From the NCBI RefSeq assembly GCF_023898315.1, contig NC_064618.1, forward strand, positions 191,013,548 to 191,077,547: DNA of 64,000 nt. The letters are read 5' to 3'. This DNA is from Schistocerca nitens (Eukaryota; Arthropoda; Insecta; Orthoptera; Acrididae). Of the stretch, positions 23,480 to 33,549 are shown in pieces. Position 1 is the first letter of the stretch. Every line of letters begins with the position of its first letter. The notes under the pieces are model-generated. The model saw only the letters and a program-made list of their open reading frames with translations. It ran no database searches and had not been told where the DNA came from. Made by a program: the position numbers and the translations under genes.

Positions 23480-25620
23480 GATATTCCGAAATCATATATT
23501 GCATTGTAAGGCTTATCCAGGAGCAGAAACAGACCCAGATCATAATTTAGTAATGATGAAGAGTAGACTGAAGTTTAAGAGGCTAGTCAGGATGAATCAA
23601 TGCGTAAAGAAATGGGATACAGAGGCATTAAGAAGGAGACAGTCTTCAAGTTCTCTTATGCTATAGATACTGCCGTAGTGAATAGCTCAGCAGGCAGTTC
23701 AGTTGCAGACCAATGCACACCTCTACAAAGGGCAATCACAAAAGATGGAAAGAGAAACTTCGGTACAAGGAGCTCAAATGTGAAGAAACCACGAGAAATA
23801 GATGAAATCCGTTGATCGACTAAAGAAGGAAGTGCAGAATTGTTCAAGGATATCAGGAGTACAAAAATACAAGTCACTTAGGAATGCATGGAATCGAAGG
23901 TGAAACATGGAAGGAAATGAAAAAGAAACAATTGCTGAAGAACAGACTCAGTAAAGAGAGAAATCAAAACAATCCTTGGTGAAAAATAGAATAAAGGGCG
24001 GTAACATTAAGAGTTCAATGGCAGTTGCACTGTTGAATACAGAGGAGACAGCGGATAGGTGGCAAGGGTACTTTGAAGCCTCTATGAGGGGGATGACTGT
24101 CTCATGATGTGTTAGCTAAAGAGACAGGAGTCGACAGGGAAGAGGTAGGGGATCTAATATTATAATCAGAATTAAAAAGAGTTTTGGAAGACTTACGATC
24201 AGATGAGATAGAACGGATAGTAGCAACAAACTACTCCCGTTTTTCTGTAGAACGTATGAGACTGGCGACATATGAGAAGACTTTCGGAAAAACATCATCG
24301 ACACATTCCCGAAGATTGCAAGAGACGACAGGTGCGAGAATTAGCTTAATAGCTCATGCATCCCAGTTGTTGACAAGTGAAATATACAGAAGAATGGAAT
24401 AGTAAGGAAGGTAAAGGCAGCACAGGGGCAGTTCTGACATTTTGCAGGTGATAGTGGAAGCAAGACTGGAGAAAAATCAATAAACCTTCATAGGTTCTGT
24501 CGACTTGGATAATAACGTTCAGTAACGACAAGTGGCGCAACATGTTCGAAATTATGAGAAAAATAGGGATACGGTGCAGATAATAGCGGGTAGTTTGCAG
24601 TATGTACAAGAACCGAGAGGGAACACTAAGAATGGAACACTAAGAACAATGTGCACGGATTTAAAAGAGCGTAAGTCATGGTTAGTCTTTTGCACTTCCT
24701 GTGCAATCTATACATCGAAGAAGCAATGACGAAAATAGAAGAAAGATTTAAGAGTGGAGTTAAAATTCTAGGTGAAAGGATGTCAGTGATGAGATCGGCT
24801 GAAGCCAATGCTGACCTCTGTTTGATTAAATGGTCTAACTTGAGATGGTCCCATACTCCGAGGAGCGTAGGGAACGATGTGGGGGACCCGCACAACCGAC
24901 TAGGCAAGGTCCCAGCGGAGGAGGTTTGCCATCGCCTTCATCCGACCGTAATGGGGATGAATAATGATAACGACACAACAACACCCAGTCATCTCGAGGC
25001 AGGGAAAATCGCTGACCCCGCCGGGAATCGAAACCGGCACCCCGTGTGTTGGAAGCGAGAACGCTACTGCAAGACCACGGGCAGCGGACTAAATGGCCTA
25101 ATGAGAACAGAATATGGAGTGGTAGCAAATCGGAGAAAGACGATAACAATGAGAATTAGCGTAAATAAGAGCAGCGAGAAACATAACCTCATATTTGGGA
25201 TCCACGAAGTAGGTGAAATTAAGGAATTCTCCTCACAGGTAACAAAAAACGCACAACCGTGGAGTGAGGAGGACATAAAAGGTAGACTAGCACTGGCAAA
25301 AAGGGCATTCCTGAAGAAGTTAAGTGTACTAGTATCAAACATAGGCCATCATTTGAGAAAGCTGTTTCTGCGAACGCACGTTCGGAGACCACCATTATAT
25401 GGTAGTGAAACATGGACGGTGGGAAAGCCAGATCAGAAGAGAAGCAAAGAAACTGTGATGTGGTGCTAGGGATGAATGTTGAAAATCAGGTGAACTGATA
25501 AAGCAAAGAATAAAGAAATTATAAGGTTTTCCGCAGAATCGAGGTTAAAGGAATCCGTGAAGAATACTGACAAGAAAAAGGGGCAGGATGATAGAGAATG
25601 TGCAAAGACATCAGGCTTTA
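23480..25620 (+). mobile_element. RTE-like LINE remnant split by a SINE
   Basis: Plus-strand frames read, in order: GAEADPDHNLVMMKSRLKFKRL (linker after the endonuclease), many broken pieces, then NLYIEEAMTKIEERFKSGVKILGERMSVMRSAEA near 24705-24810. The last is the region just before the FADD palm motif, which here is lost or mutated. After the SINE insertion it resumes with LNGLMRTEYGVVANRRKTITMRI, EEDIKGRLALAKRAFLKK and LYGSETWTVGK. These C-terminal blocks are typical of RTE-type LINEs. Numerous stops mark an old copy. Confidence 0.7.
24846..25087 (-). mobile_element. tRNA-derived SINE inside the LINE at 23480
   Basis: On the minus strand the head near 25087 reads CCCGTGGTCTTGCAGTAGCG (A-box region) and GGTTTCGATTCCCGG (B box), then GATGACTGGGTGTTG and a GC-rich tail to about 24846. 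It interrupts the LINE frame between its palm region and its C-terminus. It shares body sequence with the SINE at 14488. Confidence 0.82.
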
Positions 25621-26223
25621 GCTTCAATGATACTAGATGGAGCCGTAGGAGTTAAAAACTGTAGAGGAAAGACCTTCCTCTCCTCCAGACCAGAGGACTG
25701 CGATCGACTCTGGGTACGATGGCACAAATAATCAGCGCGCAGTCCGCATGCGATACTAGTTCCATTTACCACAATCATCCGTCCAAAAGGAACCAATCGA
25801 CTGCAGACTGGCATTCTTTCCGACCCTGCCGATATTTCCCTTAGGGCTCAATTACCAGCCAACGATACAGTGATCCTAATGGCTAGCATACCCGGCCTCA
25901 TCACTTATCCGGACTGCGTAGGAAAATCAGCAACAGGCGTAACGGGAGAGGCATTCCGTTGTAGCTCAGAAATGGTAGCAGTTTTCGTAACTGTTATACC
26001 CAAGCCGTGAGGAGCCAGTCGTGCAGTCCATTCACCCTTTCGCCTTCCACCGAGTGACTCGTAAACCCACCTCTGTCCACAACTCGCTCTCGAAAGGTAT
26101 ACCAACGCACCAGAGGTGTAGCAGGTCTCGTCACTGGCGGCCCGCTTTCGGCGCAGCTTTGGACAGTATCCAACGCAACCTCCATCCGTTTACGGGTAGC
26201 AACCAATTATCCTTGCCTTGAAG
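25621..26223. other. Unrecognised moderately GC-rich sequence
   Basis: The composition differs from the flanking AT-rich DNA, suggesting another mobile-element remnant. I recognise no motif. Confidence 0.35.
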
Positions 26224-26823
26224 AAAATAAGTATCGGCAGTTGTAATTTTATGAACTATTTTATTGGGTTATCATTTTCGGTGCCTCTTTGGCATCACCT
26301 TCAGGCCCCTATACGCGTAGCTAAAAAAAAAATAAAATGAGCGTATGGCATTGTTGGCTGGGAGGCCCCATGCGGGGGAGTTCGGCCGCCGTATTGCAAG
26401 TCCTTTTTAGTTGACGCCATTTCGGTGACTTTCGGGTAAATGATGATGAAGGACTCACAATACCCCGTCCCCTGCCGGGAATCGAACCCGGATATCCTGT
26501 GTGATAGGCGGGAACGCTACCGCTACGCTACAGAGGCGGTCTACAACGTGTTCTCAAACGCTATTATCGGGATCCGTAATATCAAATGGCTTCCGTATGT
26601 CACTGAAACTTCTTTTGAACGTGAACTCTCCACGTCTAAAGAGAAATTTCAGGAATCTACGGAAGCGGGTTGAAATTAGTGAGCCCTATAATAGCATGAA
26701 CGTTTAAATGATGTACCTAGCTACTCGTATAGGGTCCTCAAGGTGACCCCAATGAGGCTCCGAAAATTATATCGCAATAAAATAGTTAATAAAGATAAGA
26801 CGGTCGATATTCATTTTATTCAA
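26224..26823. mobile_element. Non-autonomous DNA element with ~100 bp inverted repeats
   Basis: The left arm at 26224-26322 and the right arm at 26717-26823 are inverted copies. Both hold AACTATTTTATTG, ATTTTCGG-GCCTC, a CACCTT-AGG core and CCCTATACG. No transposase lies between them; instead there is a SINE at 26335-26541. The arms have diverged by roughly one base in five, so the element is old. Confidence 0.68.
26335..26541 (-). mobile_element. tRNA-derived SINE inside the long-TIR element
   Basis: On the minus strand it starts GACCGCCTCTGTAGCGTAGCGGTAGC (A box) and has GGGTTCGATTCCCGG, a perfect B box. A body follows to about 26335. The tRNA-like head is well kept. Confidence 0.85.
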
Positions 26824-27709
26824 GTCTTTCACCAGCTGCAGTTCCATTCCATTTATAAAAGATGGATCTGTAGAAATTCTCCTTATGTCCGCCGCTACAA
26901 GCACAGTTCCTAGCCACACCGAAGTGTGTAAAAGTAATGAATAAGATCTGAAAAAACTAGAAACAAAGCATTCAGATGTTACTTAAAAAGTACTAATAGC
27001 CACCACTAATGAGAAATTTAGTCACTACCATGCTAATGAAGTTATAATGTGCGTGAAATACACAAGAAGGGTGAACAAACTCTAAAATCTGCTGTGCGGA
27101 GTTCTGACTGTAGCCTTACACAATAAGGTCCGCACGCTATTAAACTGCTCTTAAGAAATTTCGCTACTGGAAATGGATGTATCAACAATTACTTTTTGCT
27201 ATAAACTTTCGTTAGATAAAAGCTACTGCAGGAAATAAATATGTAACTTTTTAAGCGCTGATAGACAGAAGTCTAAAACGATTGGCGACGGAAAAGTAGC
27301 ACGAAGAAGCGATCTATCACGATATGCACTAAGATTTACGCAAAAGCAAAAACTTAGAAGTAAATATGGTAAACACTAGTCTGTACAGTAAAATGCACAA
27401 GTATAGTTCACTTCTTCGCATAAGAACGTGAAAAAACAGAAACTAATATAAATTACTGTGTATCAGCTAACTGCTACAGCTGCTGCCTCTGGACGGGTAT
27501 GCCTTTCGGCTCGGCGTCTGCTGCTGCCTGTGCACAATAGGAAAACATGTCCTTAAGGAAACATCTAAAGTGCACCTTTAACTCTGTTATGAACGCTGAT
27601 GAATCTTTCGTACCGAAATATATTCAAGTAAAAATATATTCACGTAACTAAACGTACAACAATAGTCAATAAATCAGAAACTAGTGAACACATACAATAA
27701 TCTTATATA
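26824..27709. other. Intron sequence, nothing recognised
   Basis: AT-rich. No recognisable coding or repeat feature. Confidence 0.5.
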
Positions 27710-27905
27710 CACTGAGGGAAAAAGAAATCGCAACACTAAAACATACTTAACCCAGAGTAACGAAATTTCAGGAGTGTACTTGTCGGTATACGATATTTAA
27801 ACGATCAACTTTGCACGATCACTGGTTAATGTAAACGCGAGATAAGCTATTGAAAATGTGAAATGTTGGTACAGTAACACTTTGCCCAAGCATGTCTGTT
27901 ACATA
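27710..27905. mobile_element. Left end of Tc1-like element B
   Basis: It starts CACTGAGGGAAAAAGAAATC after TATA. The reverse complement of its first bases gives TAGTGTTGCGATTTC, which reappears at 59524-59538 just beyond the outer LTR. That marks the two inverted ends of one element now about 32 kb apart. Inner sequence (TTAATGTAAACGCGAGATAAG) matches the inverted 3' part of element A near 15780-15840. It is followed by a piggyBac remnant. Confidence 0.75.
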
Positions 27906-28019
27906 TTTATTCGCCTGGCGCCGGCAGCGCTAATTAGTATTACTTGGCTTGTCGCCGGCCGCTTGTCACCTTTCCGCTGACGACAAACGTCAAACACATT
28001 GAGTTTTGCGCGCATTAAT

Positions 28020-28114
28020 TTTCCGGAAATCCTCTATTTTGCCGTATCATTCCACAAACTCGAATTTTCTTTTCAAGTAACTTCTCTGCAAATTCTACAC
28101 TGTGATAATAATTA
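28020..28114 (-). pseudogene. piggyBac transposase, downstream core piece
   Basis: The minus strand reads NYYHSVEFAEKLLEKK followed by RVCGMIRQNRGFPEN. This matches the piggyBac core after the catalytic DNF/DNY motif (typical wording DNFYTS-LAEKLL and VCGTIRKNRKG). It is the continuation of the piece at 29554-29903 beyond the inserted SINE and Tc1-like element. Confidence 0.75.
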
Positions 28115-28302
28115 GCCGGCCGCGGTGGTCTCGCGGTTCTAGGCGCGCAGTCCGGAACCGTGCGACTGATACGGTCGTAGGTTCGAATCCTGCCTCGGGC
28201 ATGGATGTGTGTGATGTCCTTAGGTTAGTTAGGTTTAAGTAGTTCTAAGTTCTAGGGGACTGATGACCACAGCAGTTGAGTCCCATAGTGCTCAGAGCCA
28301 TT
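28115..28302 (+). mobile_element. tRNA-derived SINE inserted in the piggyBac gene
   Basis: It starts GCCGGCCGCGGTGGTCTCGC with an A-box-like TGGTCTCGCGG and has AGGTTCGAATCC (B box). The body is GGATGTGTGTGATGTCC and the tail region TAGTGCTCAGAGCCATT. The target duplication is GATAATAATTA: one copy is 28104-28114. The other is 28303-28309 continued at 29554-29557, because a Tc1-like element entered that copy at its TA. Confidence 0.92.
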
Positions 28303-28309
28303 GATAATA

Positions 28310-29551
28310 CACTCCTGGAAATTGAAATAAGAACACCGTGAATTCATTGTCCCAGGAAGGGGAAACTTTATTGACACATTCCTGGGGTCAGATACATCAC
28401 ATGATCACACTGACAGAACCACAGGCACATAGACACAGGCAACAGAGCATGCACAATGTCGGCACTAGTACAGTGTATATCCACCTTTCGCAGCAATGCA
28501 GGCTGCTATTCTCCCATGGAGACGATCGTAGAGATGCTGGATGTAGTCCTGTGGAACGGCTTGCCATGCCATTTCCACCTGGCGCCTCAGTTGGACCAGC
28601 GTTCGTGCTGGACGTGCAGACCGCATGAGACGACGCTTCATCCAGTCCCAAACATGCTCAATGGGGGACAGATCCGGAGATTTTGCTGGCCAGGGTAGTT
28701 GACTTACACCTTCTAGAGCACGTTGGGTGGCACGGGATACATGCGGACGTGCATTGTCCTGTTGGAACAGCACGTTCCCTTGCCGGTCTAGGAATGGTAG
28801 AACGATGGGTTCGATGACGGTTTGGATGTACCGTGCACTATTCAGTGTCCCCTCGACGATCACCAGTGGTGTACGGCCAGTGTAGGAGATCGCTCCCCAC
28901 ACCATGATGCCGGGTGTTGGCCCTGTGTGCCTCGGTCGTATGCAGTCCTGATTGTGGCGCTCACCTGCACGGCGCCAAACACGCATACGACCATCATTGG
29001 CACCAAGGCAGAAGCGATTCTCATCGCTGAAGACGACACGTCTCCATTCGTCCCTCCATTCACACCTGTCGCGACACCACTGGAGGCGGGCTGCACGATG
29101 TTGGGGCGTGAGCGGAAGACGGCCTAACGGTGTGCGGGACCGTAGCCCAGCTTCATGGAGACAACATCGATGTACTGTGGAGACCTCACGCCCCACGTGT
29201 TGAGCAATTCGGCGGTACGTCCACCCGGCCTCCCGCATGCCCACTATACGCCCTCGCTCAAAGTCCGTCAACTGCACATACGGTTCACGTCCACGCTGTC
29301 GCGGCATGCTACCAGTGTTAAAGACTGCGATGGAGCTCCGTATGCCACGGCAAACTGGCTGACACTGACGGCGGCGGTGCACAAATGCTGCGCAACTAGC
29401 TCCATTCGACGGCCAACACCGCGGTTCCTGATGTGTCCGCTTTGCCGTGCGTGTGATCATTGCTTGTACAGCCCTCTCGCAGTGTCCGGAGCAAGTATGG
29501 TGGGTCTGACACACCGGTGTCAATGTGTTCTTTTTTCCATTTCCAGGAGTG
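28310..29551 (-). mobile_element. Tc1-like transposon, 1.24 kb, with TA duplication
   Basis: Ends are inverted repeats of about 28 bases: CACTCCTGGAAATTGAAAT at 28310 and the reverse complement of CACTCCTGGAAATGGAAAA ending at 29551. Both sides are flanked by TA (28308-28309, 29552-29553). One open minus-strand transposase gene fills it. It inserted into the right target duplication of the SINE at 28115, so it is younger than that SINE. Confidence 0.93.
28465..29307 (-). CDS. Tc1-like transposase, open, apparently internally shortened
   Basis: I take the start at MPRQRGREPYVQLTDFERG (29307), which gives 280 residues, where Tc1-like transposases usually have about 340. An N-terminal helix-turn-helix (RIVGMREAGWTYRRIAQHV) is followed at once by LHEAGLRSRTPLGRLPLT. 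The second helix-turn-helix seems missing without loss of frame. The catalytic blocks are intact: VVFSDENRF (Asp), FQQDNARPH (Asp) and SPDLSPIEHVWD (Glu). I count 32 residues between the second Asp and the Glu, against 34 in classical Tc1. The frame is open to its stop. Without full DNA binding it may be inactive or act only on nearby relatives. Confidence 0.88.
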   Translation of the reverse strand: MPRQRGREPYVQLTDFERGRIVGMREAGWTYRRIAQHVGREVSTVHRCCLHEAGLRSRTPLGRLPLTPQHRAARLQWCRDRCEWRDEWRRVVFSDENRFCLGANDGRMRVWRRAGERHNQDCIRPRHTGPTPGIMVWGAISYTGRTPLVIVEGTLNSARYIQTVIEPIVLPFLDRQGNVLFQQDNARPHVSRATQRALEGVSQLPWPAKSPDLSPIEHVWDWMKRRLMRSARPARTLVQLRRQVEMAWQAVPQDYIQHLYDRLHGRIAACIAAKGGYTLY

Positions 29552-29553
29552 TA

Positions 29554-29903
29554 ATTATCCATGCAGATGTGATGCCACTTGCTAAAGGCTGTCCAGCGCC
29601 GGAATATATCTTGAATAAGGAAACGTATCCCGTACTCGAATCACACAACATCCGAATGAGCAGGCCGTATTTCGTAATTTTCGACGGATTTTCATCCACG
29701 CCAGTTCCTTCATCAACTGAGTTGTTTTGACTTAGATTAAACCTTTGTTTAAACATTTTGGAAAAATAATCAATTACGAATTTCACTTTGACAAGCCGGT
29801 CGGCATTATCCGCTTTATTGTTGCTGTCGGAAAAATGTAAAAATAATATTTGTCTGAATCGGTTGCGGGAAATCGTTTTGCTAAATATCGGTGTGTCTAT
29901 CAA
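29554..29903 (-). pseudogene. piggyBac transposase, central core piece
   Basis: The minus strand reads TPIFSKTISRNRFRQILFLHFSD, DRLVKVKFVIDYFSKMF, NNSVDEGTGVDENPSKITKYG, then TGYVSLFKIYSGAG. These are the DDE_Tnp_1_7 blocks of piggyBac transposases, with VDEG corresponding to the first catalytic Asp region. It is cut by the SINE target site at 29554. Confidence 0.85.
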
Positions 29904-29951
29904 CGGATTCGTTGGCCAATAACCATCGATCCTTTCCTTTTATTACATTTC

Positions 29952-30310
29952 CTATAAGGACAGCAAGCCCAAACCATTTGCTAATTTCGGGTGCCGTAAC
30001 GTCGACAGATTTGGCGTTTTTAAATCCAGTTTCCTTCTATTGCAATTTTGACTGCAGCACTTGTTGGTTTCGTTGCTAATATATTCAAATAGATCGTTCC
30101 AAGTATATAATTCTACGATATCCTCGACACTTTGTGTATCTTTGGGAAATATTCGGACCCAGGGATCCTTCAATTTTATTATTGGTCTTCCGTAAATCAA
30201 ATTCTGACCATTCTGCACTGTCTTCTTCCTCTGATTCAGCCGAATCAGTTGGAACCGTAGCGTTCGCCGAATTCTTCTTGGAAGTATTTCACGATCTTCC
30301 TAAGAGTTTG
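29952..30310 (-). pseudogene. piggyBac transposase, N-terminal piece
   Basis: Two frames are involved. An acidic stretch SAESEEEDSAEWSEFDLRK lies near 30240-30185. A second frame downstream gives VEDIVELYTWNDLFEYISNETNKC, matching the start of the piggyBac domain (the F-x-x-I-x-x-ETN pattern). A frame change separates them. Confidence 0.7.
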
Positions 30311-31059
30311 CTTGTGGCGTTCGCTGTGTTATTCAGTGGTTTGGTATTTAACTAATTTGTAAATGAAAATGATAATCTTATTTTATTACATTGAGTAATT
30401 ACTAAATAATGTATCTCTCGGCTAAAGATTTGGTCAAGTTGCTAAAGAACTCCAAGTTAACGTCTGTTAAAGTGTTGTCTGTAAGTTGTGCAAGTGTCAC
30501 TAAATCACCGTTCATACAACTTCAGCAAAATGATCATTAAAACCACCGAATATTCTTCGTAACTCGTGCTTAATTAATTTCGGCTCCATACATCAGCTAG
30601 AAGTTTGTTATAACGATCGTGCTATGAGCAATGTTTTTAAAGAACCAGTCTGATTTTAAATACCTTCGGCGTTTATGTTTGCAGAGTTGCGTAATTTGAA
30701 TTTGCCGCTGAGATAATTGTTAAGATGGCGGCAGACAATTGATAGAGAGTTTCTATTGTTAGAGCAAATAAGATAAGTATTTGAAACGCTTATTAAACTT
30801 TACTTTCGTATTGTGCACTATTTAGACTTCATCAAGCAAACATTTGATTTTTTTTCTAAGGAAAAACGCAATACAAATCGCTATCATCAATGGCTGCGCT
30901 CCTTGCAGCGGAAAGAAATAATTAACACAGATAATGCTTACTGAGAGAGGAATTAAAGTTACAAATAATTATTGACTCATATTTATAATAATAATGAACT
31001 CTATTCTCAAGTAAAAATTTACGAATAACTACAATTTCTTAACAGACGTCAGTTTGATA

Positions 31060-31276
31060 TGTGTCCGCAACCTACAAAAGCCAACCAACAAAAGGTAAAA
31101 AACAAATCAGTTGGAACCGCAGCGTTCGCCGAATTCTTCTTGGAAGTGTTTCACGATCTTCCTAAGAGTCTGCTTTTTTTTTTTTTTTTTTTTTTGTATC
31201 CAGTGTCTTCTTCCCAATCGGCCAAGTCGTCCTCGCATTCTCTGTAACTAATCCTATTGTCTCTTTTGTCCGCCAT
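31060..31276 (-). pseudogene. piggyBac transposase N-terminus with homopolymer expansion
   Basis: ATG at 31276 (minus) starts MADKRDNRISYRECEDDLADWEED, an acidic piggyBac-type N-terminus. It runs into a 22-base T tract on the plus strand (31174-31195). Next to it, 31103-31172 repeats 30250-30316 almost exactly, so a direct duplication of about 70 bases brackets an AT-rich spacer (30317-31102) of unknown origin. Confidence 0.65.
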
Positions 31277-31447
31277 AATGAAAGGGCACAAGTACTTATA
31301 AAAACAAGAAATTGGTTGACGTGTGTAACTTCTTGTTACCTAAATAAACACCAACAGATTCTAAAGTGCTGTCGCCGGCCACTGGGTCATACTATGCTCA
31401 CGACACCACTGTGGTGTCGACCGCCACTGAGCTATACTATGCAGCCG

Positions 31448-31462
31448 CCCCCCCCCCCCCCC
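31448..31462. repeat. Poly(C) tract, 15 C
   Basis: Uninterrupted run of C next to an imperfect palindrome CGACACCAC-T-GTGGTGTCG near 31410. No function inferred. Confidence 0.85.
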
Positions 31463-31545
31463 GCCCCATCCCGTTGACCAAGTTCTGTATGACCAATTTA
31501 CTATACTCGGCGGGACCGAGCTCAGGTCGTTCTAATCATTCATAC

Positions 31546-32408
31546 TGACTCATCTGGCTGGCCAATACAGGGATCCTTAATGCTGGTTGTGGATGACACT
31601 GGAGTTATCGTCCGCAGGTATGTTGGTGACAGTTATCCTGCTGGAAAACACTCCTTGAAATGCTGTTCACGAATGGCAGCACAGCAGGTGTAATCACTAC
31701 ACTGACGTACAGATTTGTAGTCACGGTGAGTGAGGCAGCTAGGAGAATGCTTCCACTGTCAAACGAAATCGTACACCATACCAGGATTCCAGGCGTGGAT
31801 CCAGTGTGCCTCGCCTGTAGACACGTTGACAGGCCCTTAACTGTCCTCCTTCTAACCAACACACTGCCAACACTGACACTGAGGCAGAACCGACTTTCAT
31901 CGAAGTAGCCGATTTTCAACAATTTGTAGAGTCAATGTGGTGCCAACTGGTGCTCAGATTGCCGCAGCAGATGCGGCACCATACGCCACAGCCTCACGCC
32001 GAACACGATGGTCCTCTCTCTCGGCAGTGCCACGTGTTCGTCCGGATCGGGTCTCCTTGTGACCGTACATTGTCGTGGCCACCATTACCAGCAACTATGA
32101 ACAGTGGCTACATCTCTGCCAATCCTTTCCGCGATATCACTGAAGGAACATCTAGCTTATCGTAGTCCTATTACACGACCTCGTTCAACAAGCATTCTCC
32201 ACTAACATCAACTCATCACGTCCAACGTCAAAGCAAATAACGCTCACGACAATTACTGCGTCTGTTTAAAGCAAACCTTATTTATATCTTCATAGTGGCA
32301 TTACTAGCGCCACTCATGCGACTGGCGTGAAATTTGAAAATGCATCATCTTTCAGATGCAGAAAAACGCCTGTCAACTTTTGTTTATGTCGCATAGCTTC
32401 ATACTAGT
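31546..32408 (-). mobile_element. Tc1-like element B, main body with transposase relic
   Basis: A minus-strand frame at 31922-31605 reads YFDESRFCLSVSVGSVLVRRR, CLQARHTGSTPGILVWCTISFDS and VFQQDN. These are the first and second Asp blocks of a Tc1-like transposase, with the Glu region lost beyond the left side. N-terminal text lies at 32200-31930. The 32240-32400 part (TAGTGGCATTACTAGCGCCAC, GACTGGCGTGAAATTTGAA) matches the 5' region of element A near 15010-15060 in inverted orientation. The body joins the left end at 27710 and the right end at 59524-59548 across younger insertions. Confidence 0.75.
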
Positions 32409-33165
32409 TGCATGGGGGCTTAATTAAATGAAATGGAAATAATTTTAATTTTTTGATTTAGTAGCTGTCTGTTCGGTTACGAAGTCTCGTAGACGGTTGG
32501 CCCTGACTAGTATTATTACGCAATCTGACTGCTTAGAACAATAACAAAGAATGAAATGGAAATTTTCATTAACACAATTAATTAATTAAGTCCCCAGCAA
32601 CTATAAAAACCTACGAAACCAAAGCACAAGTGTAACTGTTCTGTGTGTGGAAGTATGACTCAACGTACGCATCTGGCACGGTTCTTCTTCAATAACACAA
32701 GAAATTTTAAATATCATTTATACTGAATTAATTAAAGAAAATAAAAATACCATAATTACTCAAGAAAACCAGAATTACACTCTAATACAAGAACACAAGC
32801 CAGATGCTTTGTTGACTGAACCTGTAATGACGCATTATTTAAAACATGGAAATAATGAAAAATAAATCAACTTTCGTTACCTTCATATATTGACCAAAAT
32901 CACTCTAATCATTACAATATATCTCCACACCGACTCGCTATTACCACATCTCAACAAGAACTTATCAGTATCACATCTCAGCAAGCACTCCCTACTAGCA
33001 CATCTGAACACGAACACTCCTCACTACGACATCTCAGCACTGACTACCACGAGTTCTCCCAAAGCACTGCCCACTACGAGTTCTCAATAATCACTGCCAG
33101 TGGAGGCGGCAGAACAATGCTCTCTAGCGATCTCTGGCGCTGTGGCTCAGTGTAGCCACCTTTCA
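32409..33165 (-). repeat. LTR 1 (3' LTR of the outer element)
   Basis: 757 bases, TG...CA. It differs from LTR 3 only at about seven or eight positions, all in one stretch of about 30 bases near 32448-32475, where it matches LTR 2 instead. Confidence 0.92.
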
Positions 33166-33182
33166 TATGCCCTTCCTCCACG
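33166..33182 (-). promoter_or_regulatory. Polypurine tract next to LTR 1
   Basis: On the minus strand GTGGAGGAAGGGCATA runs directly up to the start of LTR 1. This is the position and composition of the plus-strand primer of an LTR retrotransposon. Confidence 0.7.
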
Positions 33183-33549
33183 GCTAGAATTTGATGGTAT
33201 TTTTTGCCAGCATTGGTGGTGAAAATACCACCAAATTCGTCAAAAAAATACAGACAAAAATAAAAGATAATATTAATACGTAAATATCATATAACTAGAT
33301 AAAATTTTGGCTTTGCACTGACCTTTCAATAACCTATTATATAGTATACAGTAAGCAATACAAATTCTTTCATACATGTGACTTTACATAATAGTTTACA
33401 CAAGTATTATGTGGTTAAACAATTCAATCAATAGCGTCAGCAATGACGAATATGTGCAGGTAAGAGTCTCATAACTTTTCACAACCAGTAATACACAAAA
33501 AAATCAGTTTATACAAATATCCACATAAACGCCTTCCATAGCTCAAGAA

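Larger units (their letters stand above)
27911..31545 (-). mobile_element. piggyBac-like element remnant (nested)
   Basis: Minus-strand pieces of a piggyBac transposase lie on both sides of younger insertions. The start MADKRDNRISYRECEDDL is at 31276. An acidic N-terminus (SAESEEEDSAEWSEFDLRK) lies near 30240-30190. The core is at 29900-29554, and a further core block is at about 28114-28020. A SINE (28115-28302) and a Tc1-like element (28310-29551) separate the core pieces. Outer boundaries are approximate and no TTAA ends were found. Confidence 0.7.

Noticed and set aside
24678-25469. Long plus-strand open frame of 263 codons
   Set aside because: It runs through the end of a LINE, an inserted minus-strand SINE and the LINE again. 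The continuous frame is chance, not a gene.
28952-29730. Plus-strand frames of 83 and 191 codons
   Set aside because: Shadows of the Tc1-like transposase and of the piggyBac remnant on the other strand.
31405-31425. Imperfect palindrome CGACACCAC-T-GTGGTGTCG as a hAT terminus
   Set aside because: Looks like the end of a hAT-type repeat, but no partner end or 8-base duplication was found nearby.
32890-33090. Identical small open frames here and at 59248-59448
   Set aside because: They are identical only because they lie in the two LTRs of the same element; no sign of a real protein.
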